Part shown: piece after piece, positions 39,350 to 49,930 of the stretch
Numbering within the stretch: position 1 is the first letter of the stretch
How the letters are laid out: each line of letters starts with the position of its first letter
Source of the DNA: Cellulomonas sp. HZM
GTDB taxonomy: Bacteria; Actinomycetota; Actinomycetes; Actinomycetales; Cellulomonadaceae
Direction: 5' to 3'
Assembly: GCF_000708885.1 (NCBI RefSeq)
Contig: NZ_JEOE01000001.1
Coordinates: 186,001 to 250,000, forward strand
Length of the DNA: 64,000 bases
Translations under genes and position numbers: made by a program
Notes under the pieces: model-generated
What the model saw: only the letters and a program-made list of their open reading frames with translations
Databases searched by the model: none
Told to the model about the DNA's origin: nothing

Positions 39350-41197
39350 ATGGAGCCGATCGCCGACTACGCCGTCCTCGGGGACGGCCGCACCGCTGCC
39401 CTCGTCTCGCTGCACGGGTCCGTCGACTGGATGTGCCTGCCGGGCTTCGACAGCGCCGCCTGCTTCGCCGCGCTGCTGGGGACCGCCGACAACGGCCGGT
39501 GGGTCCTGACCGTCCCGGACGCGACCGACGTGACCCGCACGTACGACGGCGACTCGTTCGTCCTCGAGACGCGCTACGTGTCCCCCACCGGCGAGGCCCT
39601 CGTGCGGGAGACCATGCCGCTCGGCGACGGCCGTGCCGACCTCGTGCGCCGCATCGAGTGCACCCGCGGGCACGTCGACGTCGAGCACGAGTGGGTCGTG
39701 CGGTTCGGGTACGGAGCGATCGAGCCGTGGGTCAACCACGTCGTCGGCGCCGACGGCGAGGAGGCCATCCGGGCGATCGCCGGTCCCGACGCGCTGCTGC
39801 TGCGCGGCGACCGACTCCCCCAGGCGTCCGACCACCGCCACCGGGACGAGTTCCGCCTCGACGAGGGCGAGGCGGTCGAGCTCGCGGTCACGTGGACGCC
39901 CTCGTGGGTCGAGGTGCCCGAGCGGCTCACGATCACCGACCGCATCGACGCGACGCGCATCGCCTGGGGGCTGTGGGCGCGCAGCAGCCCGTACGAGGGC
40001 TCCTACCGCGAGGCGGTGGTCCGCTCGCTGCTCGTGCTGCGCCTCCTGACCGACATCGAGACGGGCGGCATCGTCGCCGCGGTGACGACCTCGCTGCCCG
40101 AGGACTTCGGCGGGGAACGCAACTGGGACTACCGCTACTGCTGGCTCCGGGACGCCGCGATGACACTCGAGGCGTTGCTCGAGCACGGGTTCCGCGACGA
40201 GGCGACCCAGTGGCGCGACTGGCTCCTGCGGGCCGTCGCGGGCGACCCTGCGGACCTGAGGATCATGTACCGCGTCGACGGCGGTCGTGACCTCGACGAG
40301 CGCGAGCTCGACCACCTCCCCGGGTACGCGGGCTCCCGCCCCGTGCGCATCGGTAACGCGGCGGCGGGGCAGGTGCAGCACGACGTGCTCGGCGAGGTGA
40401 TGTGCGCGCTCGCGATGGCTCGCGAGGGCGGCCTCGAGGAGACCGCGGACTCGTGGTCGCTGCAGCGGCACCTGGTCGAGGACCTGGTCGACCACTGGCG
40501 CGAGCCCGACCGCGGGATCTGGGAGGTGCGCGGCGAGCCGCAGCACTTCACCCACTCGAAGGTCATGGCCTGGGCGGCCTTCGACCGAGCGGTGCGCGCG
40601 GTCGAGCGGTACGGTCTCGACGGCCCGGTCGACCGCTGGCGCGAGGCGCGTGACGCCGTGCGGGCGGACGTCATGGAGCACGCGTGGGACGACGAGCGCC
40701 AGACGTTCGTGCAGTCGTACTCGGCGCGCCACACCGACGCGGCGCTCCTGCAGATGGTGCAGGTGGGCTTCCTGCCGGGCGACGACCCGCGTCTCGCGTC
40801 CACCATCGCGGTGATCCGCGACGAGCTCGAGATCGCCCCCGGCCTGCTGCGCCGCTACCGCACGGAGCGCACGGACGACGGGGTCTCGGGCGACGAGCAC
40901 GGGTTCCTGGCGTGCTCGTTCTGGCTCGCCGACGCGCTCGCCCGCACAGGCGACGTGGACGGCGCGACGGCGGTGCTCGACGAGCTCGTGGGACTTGCCA
41001 ACGACGTCGGGCTGCTGAGCGAGCAGTACGACCCGGTCGGCCGACGCATGGCCGGCAACCTGCCCCAGGCGCTCTCGCACCTCGCGCTCGTGCGAGCGGT
41101 GCGCAGCCACGACCTCGCGTCCCGCGGCCGCCCGTGCGACGAGCGCCTCGATCCCGACGACCCGGATCCCGCCCGCGGGCAGAAGGAGGACCGATGA
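39350..41197 (+). CDS. Glycoside hydrolase family 15 protein (trehalase/glucoamylase type)
   Basis: 615 residues from ATG 39350 with AGGA upstream. An N-terminal beta-sandwich (about 1-220; [31 protein letters not shown]) precedes the (alpha/alpha)6 barrel. Barrel motifs: [40 protein letters not shown] with the proposed catalytic acid, and GLLSEQYDP with the proposed base. No signal peptide, so it acts inside the cell. Mycobacterial relatives hydrolyse trehalose, others alpha-1,4-glucosides; the substrate here is open. Coupled by ATGA to a metallo-beta-lactamase-fold gene. Confidence 0.9.
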   Translation: MEPIADYAVLGDGRTAALVSLHGSVDWMCLPGFDSAACFAALLGTADNGRWVLTVPDATDVTRTYDGDSFVLETRYVSPTGEALVRETMPLGDGRADLVRRIECTRGHVDVEHEWVVRFGYGAIEPWVNHVVGADGEEAIRAIAGPDALLLRGDRLPQASDHRHRDEFRLDEGEAVELAVTWTPSWVEVPERLTITDRIDATRIAWGLWARSSPYEGSYREAVVRSLLVLRLLTDIETGGIVAAVTTSLPEDFGGERNWDYRYCWLRDAAMTLEALLEHGFRDEATQWRDWLLRAVAGDPADLRIMYRVDGGRDLDERELDHLPGYAGSRPVRIGNAAAGQVQHDVLGEVMCALAMAREGGLEETADSWSLQRHLVEDLVDHWREPDRGIWEVRGEPQHFTHSKVMAWAAFDRAVRAVERYGLDGPVDRWREARDAVRADVMEHAWDDERQTFVQSYSARHTDAALLQMVQVGFLPGDDPRLASTIAVIRDELEIAPGLLRRYRTERTDDGVSGDEHGFLACSFWLADALARTGDVDGATAVLDELVGLANDVGLLSEQYDPVGRRMAGNLPQALSHLALVRAVRSHDLASRGRPCDERLDPDDPDPARGQKEDR

Positions 41198-41901
41198 CCT
41201 ACGCCGGATCCGTGCAGGCGGGCGGCGGCACCGGGCTGCGCGTCCTCGACGAGGTCGAGATCCGCAAGCGCGAGGTCGGTACGGCACGCAACAACGCATA
41301 CCTGCTGACGTGCCGGCACGACGGCGCGCAGGTCCTGGTCGACGCGGCCGCCGATCCCGAGGCTGTCGTCGACCTCATCCGCGAGGGGTCCGGGGCGACG
41401 CGTCTCGACGTCGTCGTGACCACGCACCGCCACCGCGACCACCTGGGCGCGCTCAGGTCCGTCGTCGCGGTCACGGGCGCGGCGACCGCGGCGGGAGCCG
41501 ACGACGCGGACGAGATCGCGGAGACCGCCGACGTCCCGGTCACCCAGCGGCTCCACGACGGCGACACCCTCACGTTCGGGCACGTCACGCTCGAGGTCGT
41601 CGCGCTCCGTGGGCACACGCCGGGCTCGGTGGCGCTCGCCTACCGCGAGCCGACGGACGTGCACGAGCCCGAGGCGGTCGCCGGGCGTGTGCACCTGTTC
41701 ACGGGCGACTCGCTGTTCCCCGGCGGCGTGGGAGCGACCCGGGGCGATGCCGATGCTTTCGCCCAGCTCTACGACGACGTGGTCCAGCGCGTCTTCGACC
41801 GACTCGGCGACGAGACGTGGGTGTACCCCGGCCACGGCGACGACACGACGCTCGGCGCCGAGCGTCCTCATCTGCAGGAGTGGCACGACCGGGGCTGGTG
41901 A
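41194..41901 (+). CDS. Metallo-beta-lactamase-fold hydrolase (glyoxalase II-like)
   Basis: 235 residues. Metal ligands: THRHRDHLGAL (HxHxDH), then LRGHTPGSVALAYREP, FTGDSLFPGGVGATRGD and YPGHGDDTTLGAERPHL. The pattern of GHTPGS, TGDSLF and PGHG resembles glyoxalase II-type hydrolases rather than beta-lactamases. It is translationally coupled to the GH15 gene, which suggests a shared pathway, perhaps removal of a thioester or lactone by-product; this is inference. Confidence 0.88.
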   Translation: MTYAGSVQAGGGTGLRVLDEVEIRKREVGTARNNAYLLTCRHDGAQVLVDAAADPEAVVDLIREGSGATRLDVVVTTHRHRDHLGALRSVVAVTGAATAAGADDADEIAETADVPVTQRLHDGDTLTFGHVTLEVVALRGHTPGSVALAYREPTDVHEPEAVAGRVHLFTGDSLFPGGVGATRGDADAFAQLYDDVVQRVFDRLGDETWVYPGHGDDTTLGAERPHLQEWHDRGW

Positions 41902-41937
41902 GAGGCCGGTGCGAGGCTGGTGAACCCCGCGGCGCGA

Positions 41938-41943
41938 TACCGT
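41938..41943 (+). promoter_or_regulatory. Leaderless -10 (TACCGT) for the 41951 gene
   Basis: TACCGT ends 7 nt before ATG 41951; transcription would start at the codon. Confidence 0.45.
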
Positions 41944-41950
41944 CCGCGGC

Positions 41951-43231
41951 ATGCTGCTGATCCGCGCCGACCACGACGCCGTCCTCGCGGCCGCGCGCAG
42001 CCTGGCCTGCGACGCCGTCGTCGGGCCGACGGACGCGCGCGGCTGGACGACGGTCTACGCCGACGCGGAGCACGAGCTCGCTGCGCGGTTCGAGACCTGG
42101 GTGAGTCTCGACGACGAGACGTCGGAACCCTCGGTGCGTGTGCACGACCGAGAGGACGACGCCCAGGGCACGTGGGGCGACGCGGGCCACGAGACGTGGG
42201 CCGCCACGCAGGGCCGGCACCGCGTGGCACAGCTGCTCGTCGCTCTCCTCGCGACGGCCGGCGCCGTCGGCACAGGACAGGGCACAGGCAAGGGCACAGC
42301 CGGGGGCACAGCCGACGACCCGGCGGTCGACCTCGTGGCCGAGGCGCTGGTCGACGTGGTCGAGCACGGAGACGTCGGGGGGCTCGCCGCCGTGCTCGCG
42401 CTCCCCGAGATCGAACCTGCGGCCCCGGCGCACGCTCTCGTCGCCGTCCGCTCCCGGGAGCAGTACGTCCGCGTCGCCGCCATGATCGCCGGCCCGGCAC
42501 GGATGGTCGACGCAGGTCGGGGATGGTGGGTGCTGGCGCCCGACGGGCCGAACGAGCCGGAGCACGAGGACCGCGCATGGGAGCTCGCCTGGTCGGTCGC
42601 CGCGGCCGTCGGTCGTCACGACGCAGTGCTCTACGTCTGCTCGTCGGGACGCGAACGGGTCGCGCACCTCATGTCCCGCGGTGGGCCGCGTGAGGTCGCT
42701 GCCTGGGACGCGTCGTGGGAACGCAGCGTCGACGACTCGGCCGAGCGCTACGCGGCGCTGGTCGCCCGTCTCGGCGAGGCTGAGCACCCCTCGCACACCC
42801 GCGCGCTGCTGCGGCGCCGCTCGGCGGCGGACGGGCTCGGGGAGCTCTGCGCGCTGCTCGGGGTCCCGCGCCTGGTGGCGGAGCTGGCCGACGAGCCCGC
42901 GGGGTTCGGGGCCGGAGAGCTCGTCGAGCGCTCCGGAGCCCGCCGGGCGTGGTGGACGGCGGTGCGCACCGCGAGCGCGGCCGGTCCGGAACGGCCGGCC
43001 TGGCTGCGCCTGCTCGTCGCATGCCTCGGGATGGTCGTCGAGGGTGCCGTGGCCGCGTTCCTGGTCGCGATGGCCGTGACCGACGGCGCGTTCGCCGACG
43101 CGTCTCCGCTGTCGAGGTCGGACGTCTGGTTCATCGGGGTCGCCGGGCCCGTCGCGCTCGCCGCGCTCGCGTGGTGCACCGTGCTCGCGGTGCGTGCCGT
43201 GCGCGACCTGCGACGGACGAGCTCGTCGTGA
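41951..43231 (+). CDS. Hypothetical protein with C-terminal membrane segments and an internal tetrapeptide repeat
   Basis: 426 residues. The first 350 are soluble, with three loosely similar segments (residues 1-80, 150-235, 240-330) built of strands and helices; examples are GWTTVYADAEHELAARFETW and ARMVDAGRGWWVLAP. Near residue 107-122 lies GTGQGTGKGTAGGTAD, encoded by a 12-bp tandem repeat. Two hydrophobic segments close the protein (LLVACLGMVVEGAVAAFLVA; WFIGVAGPVALAALAWCTVL), with a basic tail RAVRDLRRTSSS. No family is recognised. A tail-anchored cytosolic protein is the simplest reading. Confidence 0.7.
   Translation: MLLIRADHDAVLAAARSLACDAVVGPTDARGWTTVYADAEHELAARFETWVSLDDETSEPSVRVHDREDDAQGTWGDAGHETWAATQGRHRVAQLLVALLATAGAVGTGQGTGKGTAGGTADDPAVDLVAEALVDVVEHGDVGGLAAVLALPEIEPAAPAHALVAVRSREQYVRVAAMIAGPARMVDAGRGWWVLAPDGPNEPEHEDRAWELAWSVAAAVGRHDAVLYVCSSGRERVAHLMSRGGPREVAAWDASWERSVDDSAERYAALVARLGEAEHPSHTRALLRRRSAADGLGELCALLGVPRLVAELADEPAGFGAGELVERSGARRAWWTAVRTASAAGPERPAWLRLLVACLGMVVEGAVAAFLVAMAVTDGAFADASPLSRSDVWFIGVAGPVALAALAWCTVLAVRAVRDLRRTSSS
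42269..42316 (+). repeat. Four 12-bp tandem units in a coding region
   Basis: GGCACAGGACAG, GGCACAGGCAAG, GGCACAGCCGGG and GGCACAGCCGAC follow without gaps. Each begins GGCACAG and encodes GT(G/A)X, giving GTGQ-GTGK-GTAG-GTAD. Unit gain or loss would keep the frame. Confidence 0.85.
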
Positions 43232-43267
43232 CCGTGCCCGAGCGAGACGGGACCGGTCCGACGTCGC

Positions 43268-44425
43268 TCACGCGTCGAGCGGTCCGAGCACCGAGGCAGC
43301 GACCGTTGCGTGCGCCGACTCGTCGTCCGACGGGTGGTAGATGCCGGCGAGCACGTCCCGGTACAGCCGCACCAGCTCGCTCCCCGACGAGTACCCGCCG
43401 CCGCCCGCCACGCGCAGCGCGAGGTCCACGACGACCCGCGCCGACTCCGTCGCCCGCACCTTGAGCCCGACGAGCTGCGCGAACCAACGTGCGCCGTGGT
43501 CCACGCGCTCGTCGACGTCGCGCGCGAGCGCGAACACCTGCAGTTCGGCACCGTCCTGCACGAGGGCGGCGTCGGCGACCTTCCACCGGATGTCGGGATC
43601 CTGCGAGTACGCGCGCCCCTCGAACTTGAACGAGGTCCTGCGGCGCGTCGCGTCGGCGCCGAGCTCGAGGGCCCGGCGACCGATGCCCGTGTACACCGCA
43701 CCGAGCAGGATCTCGAAGACCGCGAAGAGCGCGAACACGAACGGGTCGGCGCTCGGTCCGGGCGGCAGCGCCCGGTACACGTGCTCGGGCCGCGCGTACG
43801 CCCCGTCGAGCACGGTCGAGCACGACTGCGTCGCGCGCATGCCGAGCGTGTCCCAGTCGTCCTTCGTCGTCGTCCCGTCGCGGCCCACGACGGCGTGCAC
43901 GAGCCGCGGTCCGTCGGGGTGCTGCTCGTCGAGACCGAACGTGGCCAGTCGCGTCCACACCGGTGAGAGCGACGTGAAGATCTTCGTGCCGTGGAAGCGG
44001 TAACCGCCCTCGTCGTCGCGTTCCGCACGCGTCCGCGAGCCGAACATGACGAGGTCGTTGCCCGCCTCCGAGTTGCCGAACGCGAAGACCTCTCCGGCCG
44101 CGGCCTCGTCGAGCACGAACGCGACCGACTCGTCGCCCCGCGCGACGAGCAGCGCCGCGAGCCCCGTCACGACGAGGTGCATGTTCACCGCCAGTGCCGT
44201 CGCCGGCGCGGCCGCCGCGAGCCGCACCTGCTCACGCGCCACCTCCTCGAGCGTGAGCCCCGCGCCGCCGCGGTCGGACGGCACGAACGCGCCGAGGTAC
44301 CCGGCCTGGGTCAGCTCACGGAGGTCGTCGTGCGGGAACGTGTTCTCGCGGTCGTGCGTCGCGGCGCGGTCGTGGATGCGCTCGAGCAGGTCGTCGGTCA
44401 GGAGCGTGCGCAGGGTGCGGGGCAT
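43268..44425 (-). CDS. Acyl-CoA dehydrogenase family protein
   Basis: 385 residues from ATG 44425. N-terminal helices (LRELTQAGYLGAFVPSDRGG), the FAD-proximal VFAFGNSEAGNDLVMFGSRT and GYRFHGTKIFTSLSPVWTRL strands, and a helical C-terminus (VRATESARVVVDLALRVAGG, GGYSSGSELVRLYRDVLAGI). The sequence is nearer DszC/HsaA-like flavoprotein members than to classic FadE, and I cannot point to a catalytic glutamate. Its ATG overlaps the aldo/keto reductase stop (TGATG), so the two are one transcript. Confidence 0.85.
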   Translation of the reverse strand: MPRTLRTLLTDDLLERIHDRAATHDRENTFPHDDLRELTQAGYLGAFVPSDRGGAGLTLEEVAREQVRLAAAAPATALAVNMHLVVTGLAALLVARGDESVAFVLDEAAAGEVFAFGNSEAGNDLVMFGSRTRAERDDEGGYRFHGTKIFTSLSPVWTRLATFGLDEQHPDGPRLVHAVVGRDGTTTKDDWDTLGMRATQSCSTVLDGAYARPEHVYRALPPGPSADPFVFALFAVFEILLGAVYTGIGRRALELGADATRRRTSFKFEGRAYSQDPDIRWKVADAALVQDGAELQVFALARDVDERVDHGARWFAQLVGLKVRATESARVVVDLALRVAGGGGYSSGSELVRLYRDVLAGIYHPSDDESAHATVAASVLGPLDA

Positions 44426-45261
44426 CAGTTCACCTCGTCGGGATGGGAGCCGGAGCGCCGGCCGCGGTCGAGCGCCGCGATGCGCTCGTGGTCGTCGGAC
44501 GTCAGCGCGAGGTCGAGCGCTCTCAGGTTGGACCGGATGCGCTCGGGCGTCACCGACTTGGGGATCACCGCGACCCCGAGGTCCAGGTGCCAGCGGAGCA
44601 CCACCTGCGCCGGGGTAGCGGCGTGCCGGCGCGCCACCTCGACGATCGTCGGGTCCCGCAGCACGTCGCCGCGCCCGAGCGGCGACCACGCCTGCGTCAC
44701 GATCCCTCGTTCGGCGTGGTACGCCCGCAGGTCCCGCTGCTGCAGGTAGGGGTGCAGCTCGACCTGGTTGAGCACGGGGACCTCGCCGGAGTCGTCGATC
44801 ACCCGGTCGAGGTGCGAGCGCTGGAAGTTCGAGACGCCGGCCGAGCGCACCGCGCCCTCGGAACGGAGCTCGAGGAGGCTGCGCCAGGTCTCCGTGTACA
44901 GGTCCCGCGCGGGACACGGCCAGTGGATGAGGTAGAGGTCCGGCACGCCGAGGCCCAGGCGGTCGACCGACGCCTCGAGGGCTGCGCGCGCACGCGGGCG
45001 TCCGTGCGCGTCGTTCCACAGCTTCGTCGTCACGTGCACCTCGTCACGGCGCAGCCCGCTCGCGCGCACCGCTCGCCCGACGCCCGACTCGTTGCCGTAC
45101 AGCGTCGCGGTGTCGACGAGCCGGTAGCCGGCCTCCAGCGCGGTGCGGACGGCGGGCTCGGCCGCCGCGTCATCGACCTTGTACACCCCGAACCCGATCG
45201 CGGGGATGCTCGTGCCGTCTGCCAGGGTGATCCGTGGCTGCTCGGTGGGCGGGGTGGTCAC
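44425..45261 (-). CDS. Aldo/keto reductase
   Basis: 278 residues from GTG 45261. The catalytic tetrad is visible: Asp in LVDTATLYGNESGVG with Tyr four residues on, Lys in VTTKLWNDAHG, His in YLIHWPCP. The C-terminus has the NADPH motif IPKSVTPERIRSNL. Reduces small carbonyls; closest in pattern to 2,5-diketogluconate reductase-like enzymes. CACAGT 6 nt upstream may be a leaderless -10. Co-transcribed with the flavoprotein downstream. Confidence 0.93.
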   Translation of the reverse strand: MTTPPTEQPRITLADGTSIPAIGFGVYKVDDAAAEPAVRTALEAGYRLVDTATLYGNESGVGRAVRASGLRRDEVHVTTKLWNDAHGRPRARAALEASVDRLGLGVPDLYLIHWPCPARDLYTETWRSLLELRSEGAVRSAGVSNFQRSHLDRVIDDSGEVPVLNQVELHPYLQQRDLRAYHAERGIVTQAWSPLGRGDVLRDPTIVEVARRHAATPAQVVLRWHLDLGVAVIPKSVTPERIRSNLRALDLALTSDDHERIAALDRGRRSGSHPDEVN

Positions 45262-45300
45262 CGTCCCACTGTGCCACCCCGCGTCGGGCAGGATGCCCCC

Positions 45301-45591
45301 ATGAGCACCTACGCCGTCCGCTACACCTACGACGAGCGCGTCGACGTGCGCGACGCCGTCCGCCCGGCCCACCGCGCCTACCTGGCCGAGCTCGCCGACC
45401 GCGGCCTCCTGCTCGGCTCCGGACCGTGGGCCGACGAGCCCGCGGGGGCCTTGCTCGTCCTCGAGGCCGCCGACGAGGCGGCCATCGACGCCCTGCTCGA
45501 CGACGACCCGTTCCAGCGCGAGGGCCTCGTCGCCGCGACCGACGTCCGGCCGTGGTCGATCGTCATCGGCCCGTGGGCGGCGGGTCGCTGA
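45301..45591 (+). CDS. YciI family protein
   Basis: 96 residues. Ferredoxin-like fold family with the conserved R..H..YL element (VRPAHRAYLAELADRGLLLG) and late aspartates (LDDDPFQREGLV). Biochemical role is uncertain. Its last 29 bp overlap the 3' end of the convergent terC. Confidence 0.9.
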   Translation: MSTYAVRYTYDERVDVRDAVRPAHRAYLAELADRGLLLGSGPWADEPAGALLVLEAADEAAIDALLDDDPFQREGLVAATDVRPWSIVIGPWAAGR

Positions 45592-46573
45592 CCTCCGCGC
45601 GCCGGCCGCGCGTTGCCACGAGGCTCGCGACCGTCGCCACGGTCAACGTCCCCAGGATGACCGTGAGCGACATCCAGATCGGGATCTCCGGCGCCCACTC
45701 GACGGGGTGACCGCCGTTCACGAACGGCAGCTCGTTGACGTGCAGCGCGTGCAGCACCAGCTTCACGCCGATGAAGCCGAGGATCACCGAAAGCCCCTGC
45801 GAGAGGTAGACCAGTCGGTCGAGCAGCCCGCCGATGAGGAAGTAGAGCTGCCGCAGGCCGAGCAGTGCGAACGCGTTCGCGGTGAACACGATGTAGGGCT
45901 CGCTCGTCAGGCCGTAGATCGCGGGGATGGAGTCGAGCGCGAACAGCACGTCCGTCGCGCCGATCGCCACCATGACGACGAGCATCGGGGTGAGCACGCG
46001 CCTGCCGTCCACACGCACGCTGAGGCGGTCGCCGTGGTACTCGTCGGTCGTCGGAAGGACGCGCCTGAACACGCGCACGACGAGGCCGTCGCCCTGGTCC
46101 GGGTCCGGGATCTCCTGGTGGTGCTCGCGCGCCAGCTTCACGGCCGTGTACACGAGGAACGCCCCGAACACGTAGAACACCCACGAGAACTGCTCGATCG
46201 CGGCGGCCCCGGCGAGGATGAACACCGTGCGCAGCACGAGCGCGATCGCGACGCCGACGAGCAGCACCTTCTGCTGCAGCTCCCGCGGCACGGCGAACCT
46301 CGTCATGATGATGAGGAACACGAACAGGTTGTCGACCGACAGGCTCTTCTCGGTGACGTACCCCGCGAAGTACTCGCCACCGCTGCCCCAGCCCCACACC
46401 AGGCCGACGACGACGCCGAACACGAGCGCCAGGGCGATGTAGAAGACCGACCAGCGCGCCGACTCACGGAACGTGGGCGCGTGCGGGGTGCGGACGTGCG
46501 CGAAGAAGTCGAGCACGATGAGTCCGACGACGCCGGCTGCCGTCGCGAGCCAGACCCAGACGGGGATGTCCAT
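45563..46573 (-). CDS. TerC/Alx-family membrane protein (manganese exporter candidate)
   Basis: 336 residues from ATG 46573 with GGAGG 6 nt upstream. About eight membrane helices. Family signatures: TEKSLSVDNLFVFLIIMTRF near 72 and ATDVLFALDSIPAIYGLT near 215, with acidic residues in the membrane. TerC/Alx proteins export Mn2+ or help metalate exported proteins. The Mn2+ riboswitch upstream makes a manganese role far more likely here than tellurite resistance. Confidence 0.95.
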   Translation of the reverse strand: MDIPVWVWLATAAGVVGLIVLDFFAHVRTPHAPTFRESARWSVFYIALALVFGVVVGLVWGWGSGGEYFAGYVTEKSLSVDNLFVFLIIMTRFAVPRELQQKVLLVGVAIALVLRTVFILAGAAAIEQFSWVFYVFGAFLVYTAVKLAREHHQEIPDPDQGDGLVVRVFRRVLPTTDEYHGDRLSVRVDGRRVLTPMLVVMVAIGATDVLFALDSIPAIYGLTSEPYIVFTANAFALLGLRQLYFLIGGLLDRLVYLSQGLSVILGFIGVKLVLHALHVNELPFVNGGHPVEWAPEIPIWMSLTVILGTLTVATVASLVATRGRRAEVSDPPPTGR

Positions 46574-46579
46574 GTGATG

Positions 46580-46611
46580 CCTCCGGTACAGGTGTGCTGC
46601 AGTACCGAAGG
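46580..46611 (-). promoter_or_regulatory. Hairpin sequestering the terC ribosome binding site
   Basis: On the leftward RNA CCTTCGGTAC (46611-46602) pairs with GTACCGGAGG (46589-46580): 10 bp with one G-U and a 12-nt loop. The 3' arm contains the Shine-Dalgarno GGAGG. The 5' arm overlaps the conserved 3' edge of the aptamer, so hairpin and closed aptamer exclude each other. Confidence 0.75.
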
Positions 46612-46708
46612 TCTCCCCCACCGCGGATCACGGCCGGCAGCCCCGGACCCGGGTCGATCCGGGCCGTGATGACGATGCTGCCGATTGCGGGGTACTCCCC
46701 TTCAACCG
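46603..46708 (-). ncRNA. yybP-ykoY manganese riboswitch
   Basis: The leader has the two conserved loops of this class: GAAGGGGAGTA near its 5' end and GGTGGGGGAGACCTTCGG near its 3' end, joined by a long GC-rich arm (CGGCCCGGATCGACCC..., GGGGCTGCCGGCCGTG). P1 can form between GAAGG (46703-46699) and CCTTC (46611-46607). Mn2+ binding should favour P1, free the ribosome binding site and raise TerC translation, as for Escherichia coli alx and mntP. Confidence 0.87.
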
Positions 46709-46714
46709 GGCGAC

Positions 46715-46743
46715 ACGATACGGGACGAAGGTCCAGGTGTCAC
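46715..46743 (-). promoter_or_regulatory. Promoter of the riboswitch-terC transcript
   Basis: GTGACA (46743-46738), 17 bp, TATCGT (46720-46715), both close to sigma-70 consensus. The -35 overlaps the stop of the upstream VOC gene, and the predicted start near 46708 coincides with the 5' edge of the aptamer. Confidence 0.65.
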
Positions 46744-47168
46744 TGCACGCAGAACTCGTTGCCCTCGGGGTCCTGCATGACCGTCCAGAACGAGCCCAGC
46801 TCCTCGAACTCGGCTCCTGCCGTGGCCCCGAGGGCGACCAGCTCGGCGACACGCGCGCGTACGACCTCGCGGCGGGTCTCCGGCGGCAGGCCCGCCCCGA
46901 CGTTCACGTCGAGGTGCACCCGGTTCTTCGAGGTCTTGGCCTCCGGGACCTTCTGGAAGAACACGCGGGGTCCGACGCCGTCGGGGTCGACGACGGCGTA
47001 CGCGGTGTCACGCTGGTCCATCGGCACGTTCATCGCGTCGAGAGCCTCGTCCCACGTCGCGAACCCGTCCGGAGGGGAGTCCTCGACGTAGCCGAGCGCG
47101 CTCGCCCAGAAGGCTCCGAGCGTGGGCGGGCTCGCCGCGTCGAACGTGATCTGAATGCCGAACGCCAT
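46740..47168 (-). CDS. VOC (glyoxalase/bleomycin-resistance fold) protein
   Basis: 142 residues. beta-alpha-beta repeats with IQITFDAASPPTLGAFWASA and late RVHLDVNVG and FWTVMQDPEGNEFCVQ, the last being the usual metal-site glutamate ending of this superfamily. Substrate unknown. Ends 14 bp... its stop forms part of the terC -35 region. Lies 17 bp after uvrB start-distal end in the same direction. Confidence 0.85.
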   Translation of the reverse strand: MAFGIQITFDAASPPTLGAFWASALGYVEDSPPDGFATWDEALDAMNVPMDQRDTAYAVVDPDGVGPRVFFQKVPEAKTSKNRVHLDVNVGAGLPPETRREVVRARVAELVALGATAGAEFEELGSFWTVMQDPEGNEFCVQ

Positions 47169-47185
47169 GTCGACTCCCCTCGCGG

Positions 47186-49291
<2,106 letters not shown>

Positions 49292-49297
49292 GCCCTC

Positions 49298-49319
49298 ACG
49301 CTACGTGCCACCACCGACA
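49298..49319 (-). promoter_or_regulatory. PafBC-type DNA-damage promoter of uvrB
   Basis: Leftward strand: TGTCGGTG (49319-49312), 8 bp, TAGCGT (49303-49298), then 6 nt to ATG 49291. All eight core positions of TGTCRGTG match. No LexA box is visible in the region up to 49350. Confidence 0.75.
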
Positions 49320-49350
49320 CGCGTGCTCCTGAGCGCGTCGGCGGCCGGTG

Positions 49351-49761
49351 TCAGTCGCCGCTGACGAGCGTGACGAGGGCCTGCGGGTCCTCCGCCCGGA
49401 TGCCCGACACGAGCCAGTCCATGTACGCCTCGTACGCCGAGAACCCGACGAGCTTGCGCTTCGCCATGGGGATGAGGGCCGAGACGCCCCCCTCCTTCGC
49501 CTTGAAGCTCGTGATCATCGTGCGACCGTTCGTGCGGCCGAGCGCACGGTCGATGTGCACGCCGAACCGCATCACCTCGTAGCCCTCGATGTGGTCGCGC
49601 ACCGACAGCTCGACCTCGTAGGTCGAGCGGCTCTCGACGCGCACGCGCCCCGCGTTGTCGTCGACGGACGTCGCGGCCTTCGCCGCGAGCTCGACGACCC
49701 GGGCGACGGGCAGGGAGGTCCCCAGCGAGACGGAGGCCCGGGACTGGGCGGGCTTGGCCAT
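49351..49761 (-). CDS. Hypothetical protein, 136 aa
   Basis: A soluble protein from ATG 49761, preceded by GAGGAGC at good spacing. It alternates predicted helices (LPVARVVELAAKAATSV) and strands (RVRVESRSTYEVELSVRDHI; EVMRFGVHIDRALGRTNGRT), then a basic segment (MAKRKLVGFSAYEAYMDWLV). No family is recognised. It is separated from coaE by 169 bp and lies just upstream of the uvrB promoter. Confidence 0.65.
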   Translation of the reverse strand: MAKPAQSRASVSLGTSLPVARVVELAAKAATSVDDNAGRVRVESRSTYEVELSVRDHIEGYEVMRFGVHIDRALGRTNGRTMITSFKAKEGGVSALIPMAKRKLVGFSAYEAYMDWLVSGIRAEDPQALVTLVSGD

Positions 49762-49930
49762 GACGTGCTCCTCGATCCACGCGCCGACTACCTCGACGGC
49801 ACTGTGATGGAGGGCACAGTAACTGACGAGTACGCTCCGATCCACGACCTGGTCCGGATCCTCCGGGTACGTGGTCGACCGCCTGGACCAAGGGCTCACG
49901 ACAAGCTGCGCAGAACGGGACGGAGCGCCG

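Noticed and set aside
42409-42424. GATCGAACCTGCGGC as a copy of the tRNA-Pro 3' end (attachment site)
   Set aside because: Only nine bases match and it is inside a coding region far from the integrase relic.
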